DNA of 64,000 bases from Bog-257 sp963805985 (GCA_963805985.1 CAWDWG010000006.1:1-64000), one strand, 5' to 3'. Shown: positions 36,854 to 46,513, numbered from the stretch's first letter. Notes: generated by a model from the sequence alone, not told the origin. Numbers and translations: made by a program.

Positions 36854-38569
36854 GCCACCCTCGTTGGCTGCTTGAAGCAAACATTCCCCGGGCAGCGCCG
36901 GCGCACGGTATGCTCCTCAACCACCTCGGGAAAGTGTTTGAGTATGGAAGCGATGGGCACCGGGACGACCTGTCCCAGACCACAAATCGACGCCATCTTC
37001 ATCGCGGTCGACAGTTCATCGAGCAGCTGCATGTCGCCGCTAGAGCTTCGCCCTTCAGTCCAGCCTTTCAGCATCTCGACCATCTTCTGCGAGCCCATGC
37101 GGCATGGCACGCACTTGCCGCAGGATTCGTTGCGATAGAAGCGCGTCGCATTGAGCGCCATGTCAAGCATGCAGCGGTCTTCGGCGCAAACCACGATCGC
37201 GCCCGATCCAACCATCGAACCTGCGGCAGCCACGGCATCCCAATCCAATGGAAGGTTCGTCATCGCAGCGGGCAGGTATCCTGATGACGGGCCAGACGGC
37301 GCGAACCCCAGCAACTGCTTTCCGCCGGAGATCCCGCCGGCGTATCCGAAGATGAGGTCGGCATAAGTGATTCCCATCGGCACTTCGAAGACACCGGGAT
37401 GCACCACATCGCCACTGATGCCGACAAACTTCACGCCTACAGCGCCATTTGTACCTTGCGTTTTGTACCAGTCCAAGCCGCGCGCCAGGATAACCGTCGC
37501 GAGCGTAAACGTCTCGACATTGTTGATGACGGTTGGCTGATTCCACAGGCCGTTGGTGCCGGGGAACGGCGGCTTGTTGCGTGGCTCGGCGCGCTTGCCC
37601 TCGATCGCTTCCAGCAGCGCGCTCTCTTCCCCGCAGATGTAGCCACCGGGGCTGACGAAGATTTCTAGATCGAACGACAGGTCGCTGCCGAATACTTTCG
37701 GGCCAAGAATGCCGTTGCGATAGCAGCGGTCGATTTCTTCCTGCAGAACTTCTTTGGAGCGCTCGTACTCGTGACGGATATAGAGAATGCCTTTGTGAGC
37801 GCCGGTGACCAGGCCGGCCATGATCATGCCTTCGACCAGCAGATGCGGCAGGTTCTCCATGATGTGGCGATCTTTGATGGTGCCGGGCTCGCTCTCGTCG
37901 GCGTTGCAGACGATGTATTTGGTCGCACCGGGCGCGTTGCGCACGATCTCCCACTTCAAACCGGTGGGAAATCCGGCGCCGCCCATGCCGCGTAGTTTGC
38001 TGGCCTTGAGCGCGGCAATGATGTCCTGCGGGCTCCGATTCTCCGTGAAGCGGCGAACCACAATATAGCGGCCGGTTCCGCTGTAAGGATCGCAAGCTGC
38101 TGCTTGACGCTCCTCACTGACATGTTGTGCGGGTAGCGGACGACCCGCCAGCACGTCCCGCACCATGCCAATCGCGTCGTGGCTGCTGGTCAGTGGATAG
38201 ATGACGTCGTTGACCGCGATCGCCGGCGCGCTGTCGCATCGTCCCGAGGCACGACACTTCGCGAATGCTCACTTCCTGCGGACCAGCGCCTCGAAAAGCG
38301 GCGTCCAGGTCGGCTTTCACTTCGTCGCCCCCCAGCAGATGACAGCTCATATCAGCACAAACGCGCACGTCGCACCTGGGCGGCGGCACAAGATGGAAAT
38401 GCGGATAAAAGCTAGCGACTGCGTGAATTCGACTCAGTGGGGTGTTGAGCGAGACAGAAAGTGCCTTTAGCTGCTCGGGCGGCAGATAGCCATGTTCCCG
38501 CTGTATGGCTCTCAACTCGTCGAACACGGCGGCACGCTCCGTACTGAACTTCGGACGATTAGAAAGCAA
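36850..38569 (-). CDS. NuoE-NuoF fusion: NADH-oxidising flavoprotein, one frameshift
   Basis: The N-terminal NuoE domain has all four 2Fe-2S Cys: VCADMSCHLLG and, across an extra base at 38,242, VSCLGRCDSAP. The same frame then runs without a stop into a NuoF domain with the FMN/NADH motif SKLRGMGGAGFPTGLKW, YIVCNADESEPGT, GGYICGEESALLEAIEG and the 4Fe-4S motif ESCGKCVPCR...SICGLGQ. So the two subunits form one polypeptide, about 570 residues. The start is uncertain: no ATG is suitable, and a TTG at 38,569 is used here; the open frame reaches 38,710. It oxidises NADH (or reduces NAD+) and couples to the FeS protein encoded downstream with a 4-nt overlap. Confidence 0.88.
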
Positions 38570-38750
38570 CGTTGGATGAGTGGCGCAAATCGTATAGCAA
38601 AATACTGCGGCTGTCCATAGTTGCTGGACACGAAAAGACCAACTATCCCCGGCGCACTCTTCCGAATTGATTTCTAGGCGATTTCGTCGTATAAACCGTG
38701 CACCCAACAAATTTCGCTCTCAGGGGCTGTAGTGCCGCGCGGGGGCAACC

Positions 38751-40091
38751 ATGGCTATCGGCAGGAAAGTTTGCTGTTTGGGGCCGTTGTCTTTCCTCTT
38801 AGTGCTGACCAGTGCCGGCTTCTCGCAGGGCCAGAGCACCATGGCTGCCTGCGGCGTGAGCAAGTACACCGGCCCGGGAGGCTGCGCCGCCAGCAGCTGT
38901 CATGGAAGCGTCACGCCCAAGACGGTAACCCGCATTTTCCAGAACGAGTACAGCATCTGGATCGCGCAGGACAAGCACGCCAAGGCGTTCTCCGTACTCT
39001 CCAACCCGGTTTCGGTGCGCATGGGGAAGATCCTCAACATCGGTCCCCCTTCGCAAGCGCCGAAATGCATGGCTTGTCATGCCCTCGCTGTTCCTGCCGA
39101 CCAGCGCACGCAAAGCTTCGACCTGAATGACGGAGTGAGCTGCGAATCCTGCCACGGTCCGGCTTCCGAATGGCTGGGCCGGCATACCGATCCTCATAAC
39201 TGGCCATACGAAAAGCTGATCAGTTGCGGCCTGTATCCGAATCGCGACCTGATCAAGCGCAGCGAGCGGTGTCTGACTTGTCATGTGGGCACGGCCGACA
39301 AGTTTGTCGACCACGAGATGATCGCGGCAGGACATCCTGACCTGACCTTCGAACTCAGCTACTTCAGCTTCTACATGCCGCAGCACTGGAAGACGCCGGA
39401 GCAGGACGACAGCTGGCGCCGCGTCAAGTCGTGGGCTGTCGGGCAGGCAGTGCAATTGCGCGAATCTCTGTATCGATTGGAGCGGCGAGCGAATGGACCC
39501 AACTGGCCGGAGTATGCCGAACTGGATTGCTTCGCCTGTCATCACAGCCTGACGTCGGCCACGGACAGCTGGCGGCAGGAGCGAGGCTACCCTGGACGCC
39601 GGCCCGGTAATCCGCCGTGGAATGAGGCGCGAGTCGTGGTGTTTCGCGACCTGGTCAAGGAGCTGCACCCCGATACCGCGCAGCGATTGGATGAGCAGTT
39701 GATGGGGCTCGCCGACTTGATGAACCAGCTCAACGGCAACCGCGAGAAGATTGCCGCCTCGGCAAAGCATGCGGCCGTCACGGCGGGCGAGTTGGCGATT
39801 CAACTCGACGCTCAGCCCTATGATTCAGCCTTGACTCTGCGGCTTATGCGGCACATCGCGGCTGACTACAAGGCCATCTCCACCCAGGATGAGCGCGCAG
39901 CGCAGCAGGCAGCCATGACGTTGAACGATCTTTACACGGCGTATCAGGAGAACACCAAGCCGACACTCAACGCGGATGTGGGAACGGCGATTGATGCTCT
40001 GATTCAGCAGCTCCAGCAGAATCCGTCGGGATACTCGGCGCCGAAGTTCGCCGCCGGTATGCAACGAGTCAGCGAAACCCTGGGACAGTAA
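38751..40091 (+). CDS. Cytochrome c554-like multiheme protein (five hemes)
   Basis: 446 residues with a signal peptide (LSFLLVLTSAGFSQGQS). Heme sites: CAASSCH (a CX4CH in the context GGCAASSCHGS), CMACH, CESCHGP, CLTCH and CFACHH. The spacing and the SCHGPASEWL motif match the cytochrome c554 family (periplasmic tetraheme and larger carriers). The C-terminal 130 residues are helical and carry no heme motif. It is divergent from the NuoEF operon, with about 40-180 bp between starts, and is followed after 32 nt by the FecR gene. It probably acts in the periplasm as an electron carrier; a nitrification role is not implied. Confidence 0.87.
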   Translation: MAIGRKVCCLGPLSFLLVLTSAGFSQGQSTMAACGVSKYTGPGGCAASSCHGSVTPKTVTRIFQNEYSIWIAQDKHAKAFSVLSNPVSVRMGKILNIGPPSQAPKCMACHALAVPADQRTQSFDLNDGVSCESCHGPASEWLGRHTDPHNWPYEKLISCGLYPNRDLIKRSERCLTCHVGTADKFVDHEMIAAGHPDLTFELSYFSFYMPQHWKTPEQDDSWRRVKSWAVGQAVQLRESLYRLERRANGPNWPEYAELDCFACHHSLTSATDSWRQERGYPGRRPGNPPWNEARVVVFRDLVKELHPDTAQRLDEQLMGLADLMNQLNGNREKIAASAKHAAVTAGELAIQLDAQPYDSALTLRLMRHIAADYKAISTQDERAAQQAAMTLNDLYTAYQENTKPTLNADVGTAIDALIQQLQQNPSGYSAPKFAAGMQRVSETLGQ

Positions 40092-40123
40092 AAGGCCTTG
40101 ACTTGCGCAGCATTTGGGAGACA

Positions 40124-40927
40124 ATGCTGCAACAGTTCAACGAGACTTTGTTCAGATGGAGAACCAGCGTGCTCCGATCAACGCTTGCGGCCCTGCTCTG
40201 TCTGCTGATGGCGGGATTGCCGGTTTGGGCTGAGCCCGCCGGGGATCAAACTGCCGGCACGGTCAAGGCCATGATCCCCGATGCCACTCGCAATGCCCAG
40301 CCGCTCGCGGTCAACGCAGCGTTGCAATGGAACGATCTTCTGCAGACCAACGCGAAGGGACGAGTGCGCGCTGTTCTTACCGATGGCTCCATCCTGAGCC
40401 TGGGTTCGAACGGCCAGTTGCGCGTGGTGCAGCACGATGCCACGACGCAGCAAACCGCGATCGACCTGAACTACGGCAAGCTGCGCAATCAGGTCGTCAA
40501 GATCACCCAGCCGGGCGGGAAATACGAAGTCAGGACGCCGAACGCCGTCATCGGAGTCATCGGCACGGATTTCTACGTTGCCTATGCCAATGGTCGGACC
40601 ACGATCATCTGTTATGAAGGCACGCTGACAGTAACCCCGAGCGCGGGTGCGAAGGTCGTGGGCAGCAATAACTCGAGTAATGACTCGGAGCAAACGATAC
40701 AGGTGTTGGCCGGACAAGTGGTCGCTATCGGCACGAAGCCGCTGAGCTCCGCGCTGCAACAGTACTCGACGCTGAGGACGGCAAGCCTGAAAGACACCGA
40801 CGTCGGCGAAGCTCGCCGTTCACACACCGGCAGAACTATTACTCTGGTCGCGCTGGGCGTAGTCGCCGGCTTGACCATCGGTCTCACGCAAGCCAACTCC
40901 AGTTCCAAGCCCTGTGGCTGTAAGTAA
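40124..40927 (+). CDS. FecR-domain periplasmic protein
   Basis: ATG 40,124 is preceded by GGGAGA with a short spacer; about 267 residues. An N-terminal hydrophobic stretch (STLAALLCLLMAGLPVWA) works as signal peptide. The FecR domain is seen in RVRAVLTDGSILSLGSNGQL, KLRNQVVKITQPGGKYEVRT and NAVIGVIGTDFYVAY; a C-terminal membrane helix (TITLVALGVVAGLTIGLT) ends near CGCK. FecR domains are usually signal-binding beta-sandwiches. The gene lies 12 nt upstream of the CHASE2-adenylate cyclase, a pairing common to such cyclases, so it may transmit a periplasmic signal to it. Confidence 0.87.
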   Translation: MLQQFNETLFRWRTSVLRSTLAALLCLLMAGLPVWAEPAGDQTAGTVKAMIPDATRNAQPLAVNAALQWNDLLQTNAKGRVRAVLTDGSILSLGSNGQLRVVQHDATTQQTAIDLNYGKLRNQVVKITQPGGKYEVRTPNAVIGVIGTDFYVAYANGRTTIICYEGTLTVTPSAGAKVVGSNNSSNDSEQTIQVLAGQVVAIGTKPLSSALQQYSTLRTASLKDTDVGEARRSHTGRTITLVALGVVAGLTIGLTQANSSSKPCGCK

Positions 40928-40939
40928 CCGGCGCTAGCT

Positions 40940-43273
40940 ATGCGCTTTTGGAAAGGCCTGTCTGAATGGTGTTCGTCCCATGCGCACTTCGTCATTGCGC
41001 TGGCGGCGACACTCATTGGCCTGTTTTTATTCGCCTACGCGGATATCAGCGAGAACCGCAACGCCGCATTCGTTTTCCTGAAAGACATCGAGCAGCGGTC
41101 GCTCGACTTGCGGTTCGCGCTCCGCGGCAAGCGCGAAGCCGATCCCCGAATCGTTATCGTCGGCATCGACGAGAAAACGCTGCAGGAAGTGGGATCGTTC
41201 CCGCTGCCGCGCAGTTCGTACGCGGTGCTGGTTCGCAATCTCAAACAAGACGGCGCACAAGTCATCGCGTTCGATGAAGACTTCTCCCAGCCTGCCAGCA
41301 GCGAAGCGCTTGCGGTGTTGAGCAAACTCAAGCAGGACCTCGGCAAGCACGCCACGCCGCAACAGACACAGGAGTTGCAACGTCTCTGGCAACAGGCGGA
41401 CGTGGACACTCAGTTCGCCAACGCGCTACAGAATGCCGGGAACGTCGTTCTCGGTCACTTGTTCCTCGACGCCGATCGCGCGGAGACTATCGATCCGAAG
41501 CAGGCTGAGGCTTACTTCAATATCGTCTGGGCGAAGGCGTTTCCGCAGGTTCTCAAAGCCGGAGGCGGCAACTTCGATCCCGGTGCGGCGTGGATTCAGG
41601 GGGGCGGTGCAGTGGAACAAGGCGTGGAGCCCAATGTGCCACAGTACGCCCAGGCTGCGGCTTCCTATGGATTTTTTAACATCGTACCTGACCAGGACGG
41701 CACTTTGCGGCGCGCGCTGTTCATGATCCGCTACCGCGACCAGGATTTCTTCCCTTCCCTCGATCTGGCGGTGCTGCAGCAGTACGAATCGATCCCCGAT
41801 CAGCAGATTGCCGCCTATATTTCCGCCGACGGACTGGATCACATTCAATTCGGCAATCACCTGCTGCGTCCCTGGCACGACGGGACAGCTCTGATCAACT
41901 ACGTCGGTCCATACCACTCCTATCCGCATTACTCGATGGTCGATGTCATGAACGGCAAGGTCCCGGCCGGCACGTTTCGCGACAAGATTGTTTTCGTCGG
42001 ACCGACCGCCCTGGCTATCGCAGATATACGGAATACTCCTTTCGCAGATCAATCGTCCTACATGGGAGTGGAAGTTCACGCCAACATTCTCGATAACCTG
42101 CTGCACAGCGCCGAACCTCATCGCACTTTCCTGGTTCGCACCTCTCGCGAGGAACTGGCTGACATCGGCTTCATCATCTTGTTTGGACTGGGATTGGGAG
42201 TGTGGTTGGGACGCTCCCGTCCGCTGGCTGCCACGGCTACAACGATTGTCGTGCTGGCGCTATTTGCGGCCTTCGTCTACTTCAGCTTCGTCCATTGGGG
42301 GCGGTGGTTCAGCCTGGTGATTCCTGGCCTGACCTTGATCCTTGCCTACCTGGGATCGATTAGCTATCGCATGTTTTTCGAGGAGCGGGAGAAGCGCAAG
42401 ATTCGCAAGCAATTCGGAATGTTCCTCTCGCCGGACGTGCTTGCGCTGATAGAGAAAGACCCCGAAAAGTACTTTCGCCCTGGTGGTGAGACCAAGGAAC
42501 TCACGATCTTATTCAGCGACATTCGCGACTTCACTTCGATGTCGGAGGGCATGGCTCCCGATGAACTCGTGCGCATGTTGAACGAGTATTTCAACGCCAT
42601 GACCGACGTGCTCTACAAGAACCTGGGCACCCTCGACAAATTTATCGGCGATGCGATTATGGCGTTTTGGGGATCGCCCTATCCCCAGGAAGACCATGCA
42701 TCACGCGCCTGCATCTGCGCGCTGCAGATGAAGGACAAATTGGTGGAACTGAACAGCGACTGGGAACGTCGCGGCATTCATACCATAGCCATCGGTATCG
42801 GCATAAACAGCGGTCCAGTCAACGTGGGCAACATAGGTTCAGAAAAGCGCCTGTCCTGGACGGTGATGGGCGATAACGTCAACCTCGCGTCGCGCCTCGA
42901 GGGAATGACGAAGCAATACCGCACTCCAGTCCTGATCAACGAGACTACGCATGAGCAAACCAAGGAGCAGTTCGTTGCCCGTGAAGTCGACAAGATTCGA
43001 GTGAAGGGGAAGCATCGGCCGGTCACGATTTACGAACTGCTGGCGCCGGTAGCCGACCGGCAACTTTATGGCTCGCTTCTGGCCGACTACAACTCCGCAA
43101 TGGAGTGTTATCGGGCCGGAGACTGGGTTGAAGCTGCGGGAAGGTTCGGCGACATCATGAAAACGCGCCCTGGAGACGGGCCGACTCAAGTCCTGTTGCA
43201 ACGCTGCCTTGAATTCATCGATGATCCGCCGCCGGCGGATTGGGACGGCGTTTACGTGTCGAAGTCGAAGTGA
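40940..43273 (+). CDS. CHASE2-domain adenylate cyclase
   Basis: 777 residues. A first helix (FVIALAATLIGLFLFAYA) is followed by a CHASE2 domain (DPRIVIVGIDEKTLQEVGSF, ALINYVGPYHSYPHYSMVDV, FVGPTALAIADIRNTPF). Three closely spaced helices follow (DIGFIILFGLGLGVWLG; TTIVVLALFAAFVYFSF; FSLVIPGLTLILAYLGSISY), then a class III cyclase domain. Metal Asp residues are in FSDIRDFTS, and adenine-specifying Lys and Asp in LDKFIGDAIMAFWG and TVMGDNVNLASRLEG, the last with the transition-state Asn and Arg. All residues needed for activity are present and the specificity residues favour ATP. It senses an extracytoplasmic cue and makes cAMP, with the likely target the cNMP domains encoded 4 kb away. Confidence 0.93.
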   Translation: MRFWKGLSEWCSSHAHFVIALAATLIGLFLFAYADISENRNAAFVFLKDIEQRSLDLRFALRGKREADPRIVIVGIDEKTLQEVGSFPLPRSSYAVLVRNLKQDGAQVIAFDEDFSQPASSEALAVLSKLKQDLGKHATPQQTQELQRLWQQADVDTQFANALQNAGNVVLGHLFLDADRAETIDPKQAEAYFNIVWAKAFPQVLKAGGGNFDPGAAWIQGGGAVEQGVEPNVPQYAQAAASYGFFNIVPDQDGTLRRALFMIRYRDQDFFPSLDLAVLQQYESIPDQQIAAYISADGLDHIQFGNHLLRPWHDGTALINYVGPYHSYPHYSMVDVMNGKVPAGTFRDKIVFVGPTALAIADIRNTPFADQSSYMGVEVHANILDNLLHSAEPHRTFLVRTSREELADIGFIILFGLGLGVWLGRSRPLAATATTIVVLALFAAFVYFSFVHWGRWFSLVIPGLTLILAYLGSISYRMFFEEREKRKIRKQFGMFLSPDVLALIEKDPEKYFRPGGETKELTILFSDIRDFTSMSEGMAPDELVRMLNEYFNAMTDVLYKNLGTLDKFIGDAIMAFWGSPYPQEDHASRACICALQMKDKLVELNSDWERRGIHTIAIGIGINSGPVNVGNIGSEKRLSWTVMGDNVNLASRLEGMTKQYRTPVLINETTHEQTKEQFVAREVDKIRVKGKHRPVTIYELLAPVADRQLYGSLLADYNSAMECYRAGDWVEAAGRFGDIMKTRPGDGPTQVLLQRCLEFIDDPPPADWDGVYVSKSK

Positions 43274-43295
43274 GATCATGTTGGCCTGAGCGCCG

Positions 43296-43394
43296 AACAT
43301 GGCGATCGTGCCGACGAACAATGGCTCCATCGATGCCTACGCTGCCGGCGTGACGCAACCGCTTCTGGACATCTCCGGCTATTTCGCGCCATAG
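43296..43394 (+). pseudogene. Relic of a secreted repeat-protein C-terminus
   Basis: The frame NMAIVPTNNGSIDAYAAG, then VTQPLLDISGYFAP and TAG matches the end of the 1,161-residue protein at 46,846 (NMAIVPTINEFVDAYAPN, then NLILDISAYFAP). Only about 32 codons remain, without the upstream repeats and without a start region. It follows the cyclase stop by 22 nt. It is the scar of a lost paralogue, by deletion or recombination. The following 43,395-43,606 carries no recognised gene. Confidence 0.7.
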
Positions 43395-43606
43395 GATCAA
43401 ATTCTTCCGGGCCCCGGTTCGCCCGTCTCTTGGGCTGACCCGGGCCGTCCTGTAGGGAACCCAGGTTAGCGTCCAAAAGAAGGCCGCGACCCTGGGGCAC
43501 CACTTTCTAAACGCGGCCGCCCCCGTTCGTCCCGACTTTGGTTGACTCGCGCTCCCATCGCCACTTAGCATCAAGCATCGCGTTCCTAAAGCCCCCTGGC
43601 GCGCTC

Positions 43607-46513
43607 ATGATCGACACCACGATCTCCCACTACCGCATCGTCTCCAAGATCGGCGGCGGTGGAATGGGCGTGGTGTACAAAGCCGAAGACACACGCCTGC
43701 ATCGCTACGTCGCGCTGAAGTTTCTGCCCGAGAAGCTTGCCGCCGACGCGCAAGCCTTATCGCGTTTCCAGCGCGAGGCGCAGGCCGCGTCCGCCCTCAA
43801 CCATCCCAACATCTGCACCGTTTACGACATTGGCGAAGAAGACGGTCACGCCTTCATGGTGATGGAGTTTCTCGACGGCGTGACGCTGAAGCACCAGATT
43901 GCCGGCCGCCCCATGGATACCGAACTGCTGCTGCCGGTGGGCATCGAGATCGCCGACGCGCTCGACGCCGCGCACAACCAGGGCATCGTCCATCGCGACA
44001 TCAAACCGGCCAACCTCTTCGTCACCGCTCGCGGCCACGCCAAGGTTCTCGACTTCGGTCTCGCCAAGCTCACCGACAAGCACGAATCCTCCGCGGGCAA
44101 CAACACCGAGACCATGATGACCGAGTCCGACGCCGAGCACCTGACCAGCCCGGGAACCATGGTCGGCACCGTGGCCTACATGTCGCCCGAACAGATTCGC
44201 GCCAAGGACGTCGACGCCCGCACCGACCTGTTCTCCTTCGGCGCGGTGCTGTATGAGATGGCCACCGGTAAGATGCCCTTCGACGGCAATAGTCCGGGCG
44301 AGATCTCCGGCTCCATTCTCTTCCAGCAGCCTCCGCTGCCGTCGCAGGTCAATCCACAGATCACTCCCGGACTCGAAGCCATCATCGGCAAGGCGCTGGA
44401 GAAAGATCGCAACCTGCGCTATCAGCATGCGTCCGAGCTGCGCAGCGATTTGCAACGGTTGAAGCGCGATTCCGAGACGGGCCGCTACTCCACCAGCAGC
44501 TTAAGCGCGTCGCAAGTTGCCGCGCCCAAAGCCGAGGCTTCGGCGACAAAGCATTGGGGCATCAAGGCTGCTGCGGGTATGGCTTTGCTGATCGCAGTTA
44601 TCGTTGGCGGGCTCTACTATCACTCGCAGCGCTCGCCGCGGCTGACCGACAAGGACACCATCGTTATCGCCGACTTCGCCAACAGCACCGGCGATCCCGT
44701 GTTCGACGACACGCTGAAAACCGCGCTGGCCGTCTCGCTCAATCAGTCGCCATTCCTCAACGTGCTCTCCGAGAATCGCGTCGCGGCCAACCTGCGCCTG
44801 ATGACCAAGCCAGCCGGCACCAAGCTGACGCCGGAGGTGGCGCGCGAAGTCTGCCAGCGCGCCGGCAGCAAGGCGTACATCGCCGGATCGATCGCCTCGC
44901 TCGATAGCCAGTACGTCATCGGGCTGAAGGTCCTGAACTGCCAGACGGGCGACGTGCTGGCCGAGCAGCAGGCACGCGCCGATGGCAAAGCCAACGTGCT
45001 CAACGCCGTCGACAAGGCCGCCGCCACACTGCGCGAGGAACTCGGCGAGTCGCTGGCCACGGTGCAGAAATACGACGTTCCACTGCAACAAGCCACCACT
45101 CCGTCGCTCGAAGCGCTGCAGGCCTACAGCCTGGGCGTGAAGGCCGCGCGCCAGAAGAGCATCAAGGAGTCGCTGCCGTTTCTGGAGCACGCCGTCGAGC
45201 TCGATCCCAACTTCGCTATGGGCTATCGCGAGCTGGGCAATGAGTACAGCGGACTGGGCGAAGTCGGCCGCGCCAGCGAATATTTCACCAAAGCCTTCCA
45301 GCTGCGCGATCACGCCAGCGAGCGCGAGAAGCTGATCATCAGCGCGAATTACTACCAGAACGTCACCGGCCAGCTCGACAAGGCCGCGCAGACCTATCAG
45401 GAGATGATCGACAACTATCCGCGCGACGCCACCGGTTATTTCAACCTGAGCGAGGTCTGCACGCCGCAGGGCTTGTATGAGAAGGCGCTGGAGCTGACGC
45501 GCCAGACGCAGCAGATGGTGCCCGATCGCGTTGCGCTGTACGAAAACTTCGGCAACATCCTGCTCGCGCTGCAGCGGCCGGACGACGCGCGCAAATCCAT
45601 TCAGGAGGCCGAAGGGCGTAAGCTCGACGATTATCTACTGCATTCGCAACTCTACGCGCTGGGCTTCATTGCAAACGACGCAGCCGCGATGCAGCAACAA
45701 CTGCAGTGGTTCGCGGCGCATCAGGGCGTGGACAACTTCGGTCTGTCGCTGGCCTCCGACACCGAAGCCTACGCCGGTCATCTGACGAAGGCGCGTGAGC
45801 TGACGAAGCAATCGGCGGACTCGGCCGTCCGCGCTGACAGCAAGGAGAACGGCGCCATCTGGTGGGAGAACGCTGCCATCCGCGAAGCCGCCTTCGGCAA
45901 CGCCGCCGAGGCGCAGCAGGCCGCGGCGGAAGGATTGAAGCTCGACCCCGCGAGTCAGGGAGTCAACATTGAAGCGGCCATCGCCTACGCTATTGCCGGC
46001 GACTCCGCGCACGCGCAAGCCGCAGCCGAGGATCTTAACAAGCGCTATCCGCTCGATACGCAAATGCAGTCGCTGTGGCTGCCGGCGATCCAGGCGCAGC
46101 TGGCGCTGAATCGCAAAGACTCGGCGGCTGCGCTGCGCGCGCTGCAACCGGCATCGCCGCCGATCGAGTTTGGCCTCACACTATTCGCAGCGAACGTCTC
46201 GTGTCTCTACCCCACGTACATTCGCGGCGAGGCGTATCTCGCCGCCGGTCAGGGCGCGCCGGCGGCGGCGGAGTTCCAGAAAATTGTCGACCACAGCGGC
46301 ATTGTCTGGAGTTGCTGGACGGGAGCGCTGGCGAAGCTGGGCGTCGCTCGCGCCAACGCGCTGGAAGCCAGGACGTCGCAAGGCGCCGTCGCCGATGCCG
46401 CCCGCAGCCGGGCGCTCACCGGGTATCAGAATTTTCTAACCTTGTGGAAGGATGCTGACCCAGACATCCCCATCTACAAAGAAGCCAAGGCGGAGCTGGC
46501 GAAGGTGCAGTAG
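43607..46513 (+). CDS. Transmembrane eukaryotic-type Ser/Thr kinase with TPR domain
   Basis: 968 residues; the start is set at ATG 43,607 because MIDTTISHYRIVSKIG is the family N-terminus. Kinase motifs: IGGGGMGVVYKAEDT, VALKFLPE, GIVHRDIKPANLF, KVLDFGLAK and GTVAYMSPEQIRA. A transmembrane helix (AGMALLIAVIVGGLYY, about residue 325) separates it from an extracytoplasmic part. That part begins IVIADFANSTGDPVFDDTLK, a TolB-like domain common in these proteins, followed by around ten TPR motifs (ALQAYSLGVKAARQKS, YRELGNEYSGLGEVGRASEY and others). It likely senses an envelope state and phosphorylates cytoplasmic proteins. The frame is intact. Confidence 0.93.
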   Translation: MIDTTISHYRIVSKIGGGGMGVVYKAEDTRLHRYVALKFLPEKLAADAQALSRFQREAQAASALNHPNICTVYDIGEEDGHAFMVMEFLDGVTLKHQIAGRPMDTELLLPVGIEIADALDAAHNQGIVHRDIKPANLFVTARGHAKVLDFGLAKLTDKHESSAGNNTETMMTESDAEHLTSPGTMVGTVAYMSPEQIRAKDVDARTDLFSFGAVLYEMATGKMPFDGNSPGEISGSILFQQPPLPSQVNPQITPGLEAIIGKALEKDRNLRYQHASELRSDLQRLKRDSETGRYSTSSLSASQVAAPKAEASATKHWGIKAAAGMALLIAVIVGGLYYHSQRSPRLTDKDTIVIADFANSTGDPVFDDTLKTALAVSLNQSPFLNVLSENRVAANLRLMTKPAGTKLTPEVAREVCQRAGSKAYIAGSIASLDSQYVIGLKVLNCQTGDVLAEQQARADGKANVLNAVDKAAATLREELGESLATVQKYDVPLQQATTPSLEALQAYSLGVKAARQKSIKESLPFLEHAVELDPNFAMGYRELGNEYSGLGEVGRASEYFTKAFQLRDHASEREKLIISANYYQNVTGQLDKAAQTYQEMIDNYPRDATGYFNLSEVCTPQGLYEKALELTRQTQQMVPDRVALYENFGNILLALQRPDDARKSIQEAEGRKLDDYLLHSQLYALGFIANDAAAMQQQLQWFAAHQGVDNFGLSLASDTEAYAGHLTKARELTKQSADSAVRADSKENGAIWWENAAIREAAFGNAAEAQQAAAEGLKLDPASQGVNIEAAIAYAIAGDSAHAQAAAEDLNKRYPLDTQMQSLWLPAIQAQLALNRKDSAAALRALQPASPPIEFGLTLFAANVSCLYPTYIRGEAYLAAGQGAPAAAEFQKIVDHSGIVWSCWTGALAKLGVARANALEARTSQGAVADAARSRALTGYQNFLTLWKDADPDIPIYKEAKAELAKVQ

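Noticed and set aside
36850..38569. Part of a respiratory Complex I operon
   Set aside because: Only NuoE/F-like and a NuoG N-terminal-like part exist; no NuoG catalytic-like domain, NuoBCDI or membrane subunits lie in the neighbourhood.
38751..40091. Ammonia- or hydroxylamine-oxidation gene cluster
   Set aside because: A c554-like cytochrome alone is not enough; no hydroxylamine oxidoreductase or ammonia monooxygenase genes are present.
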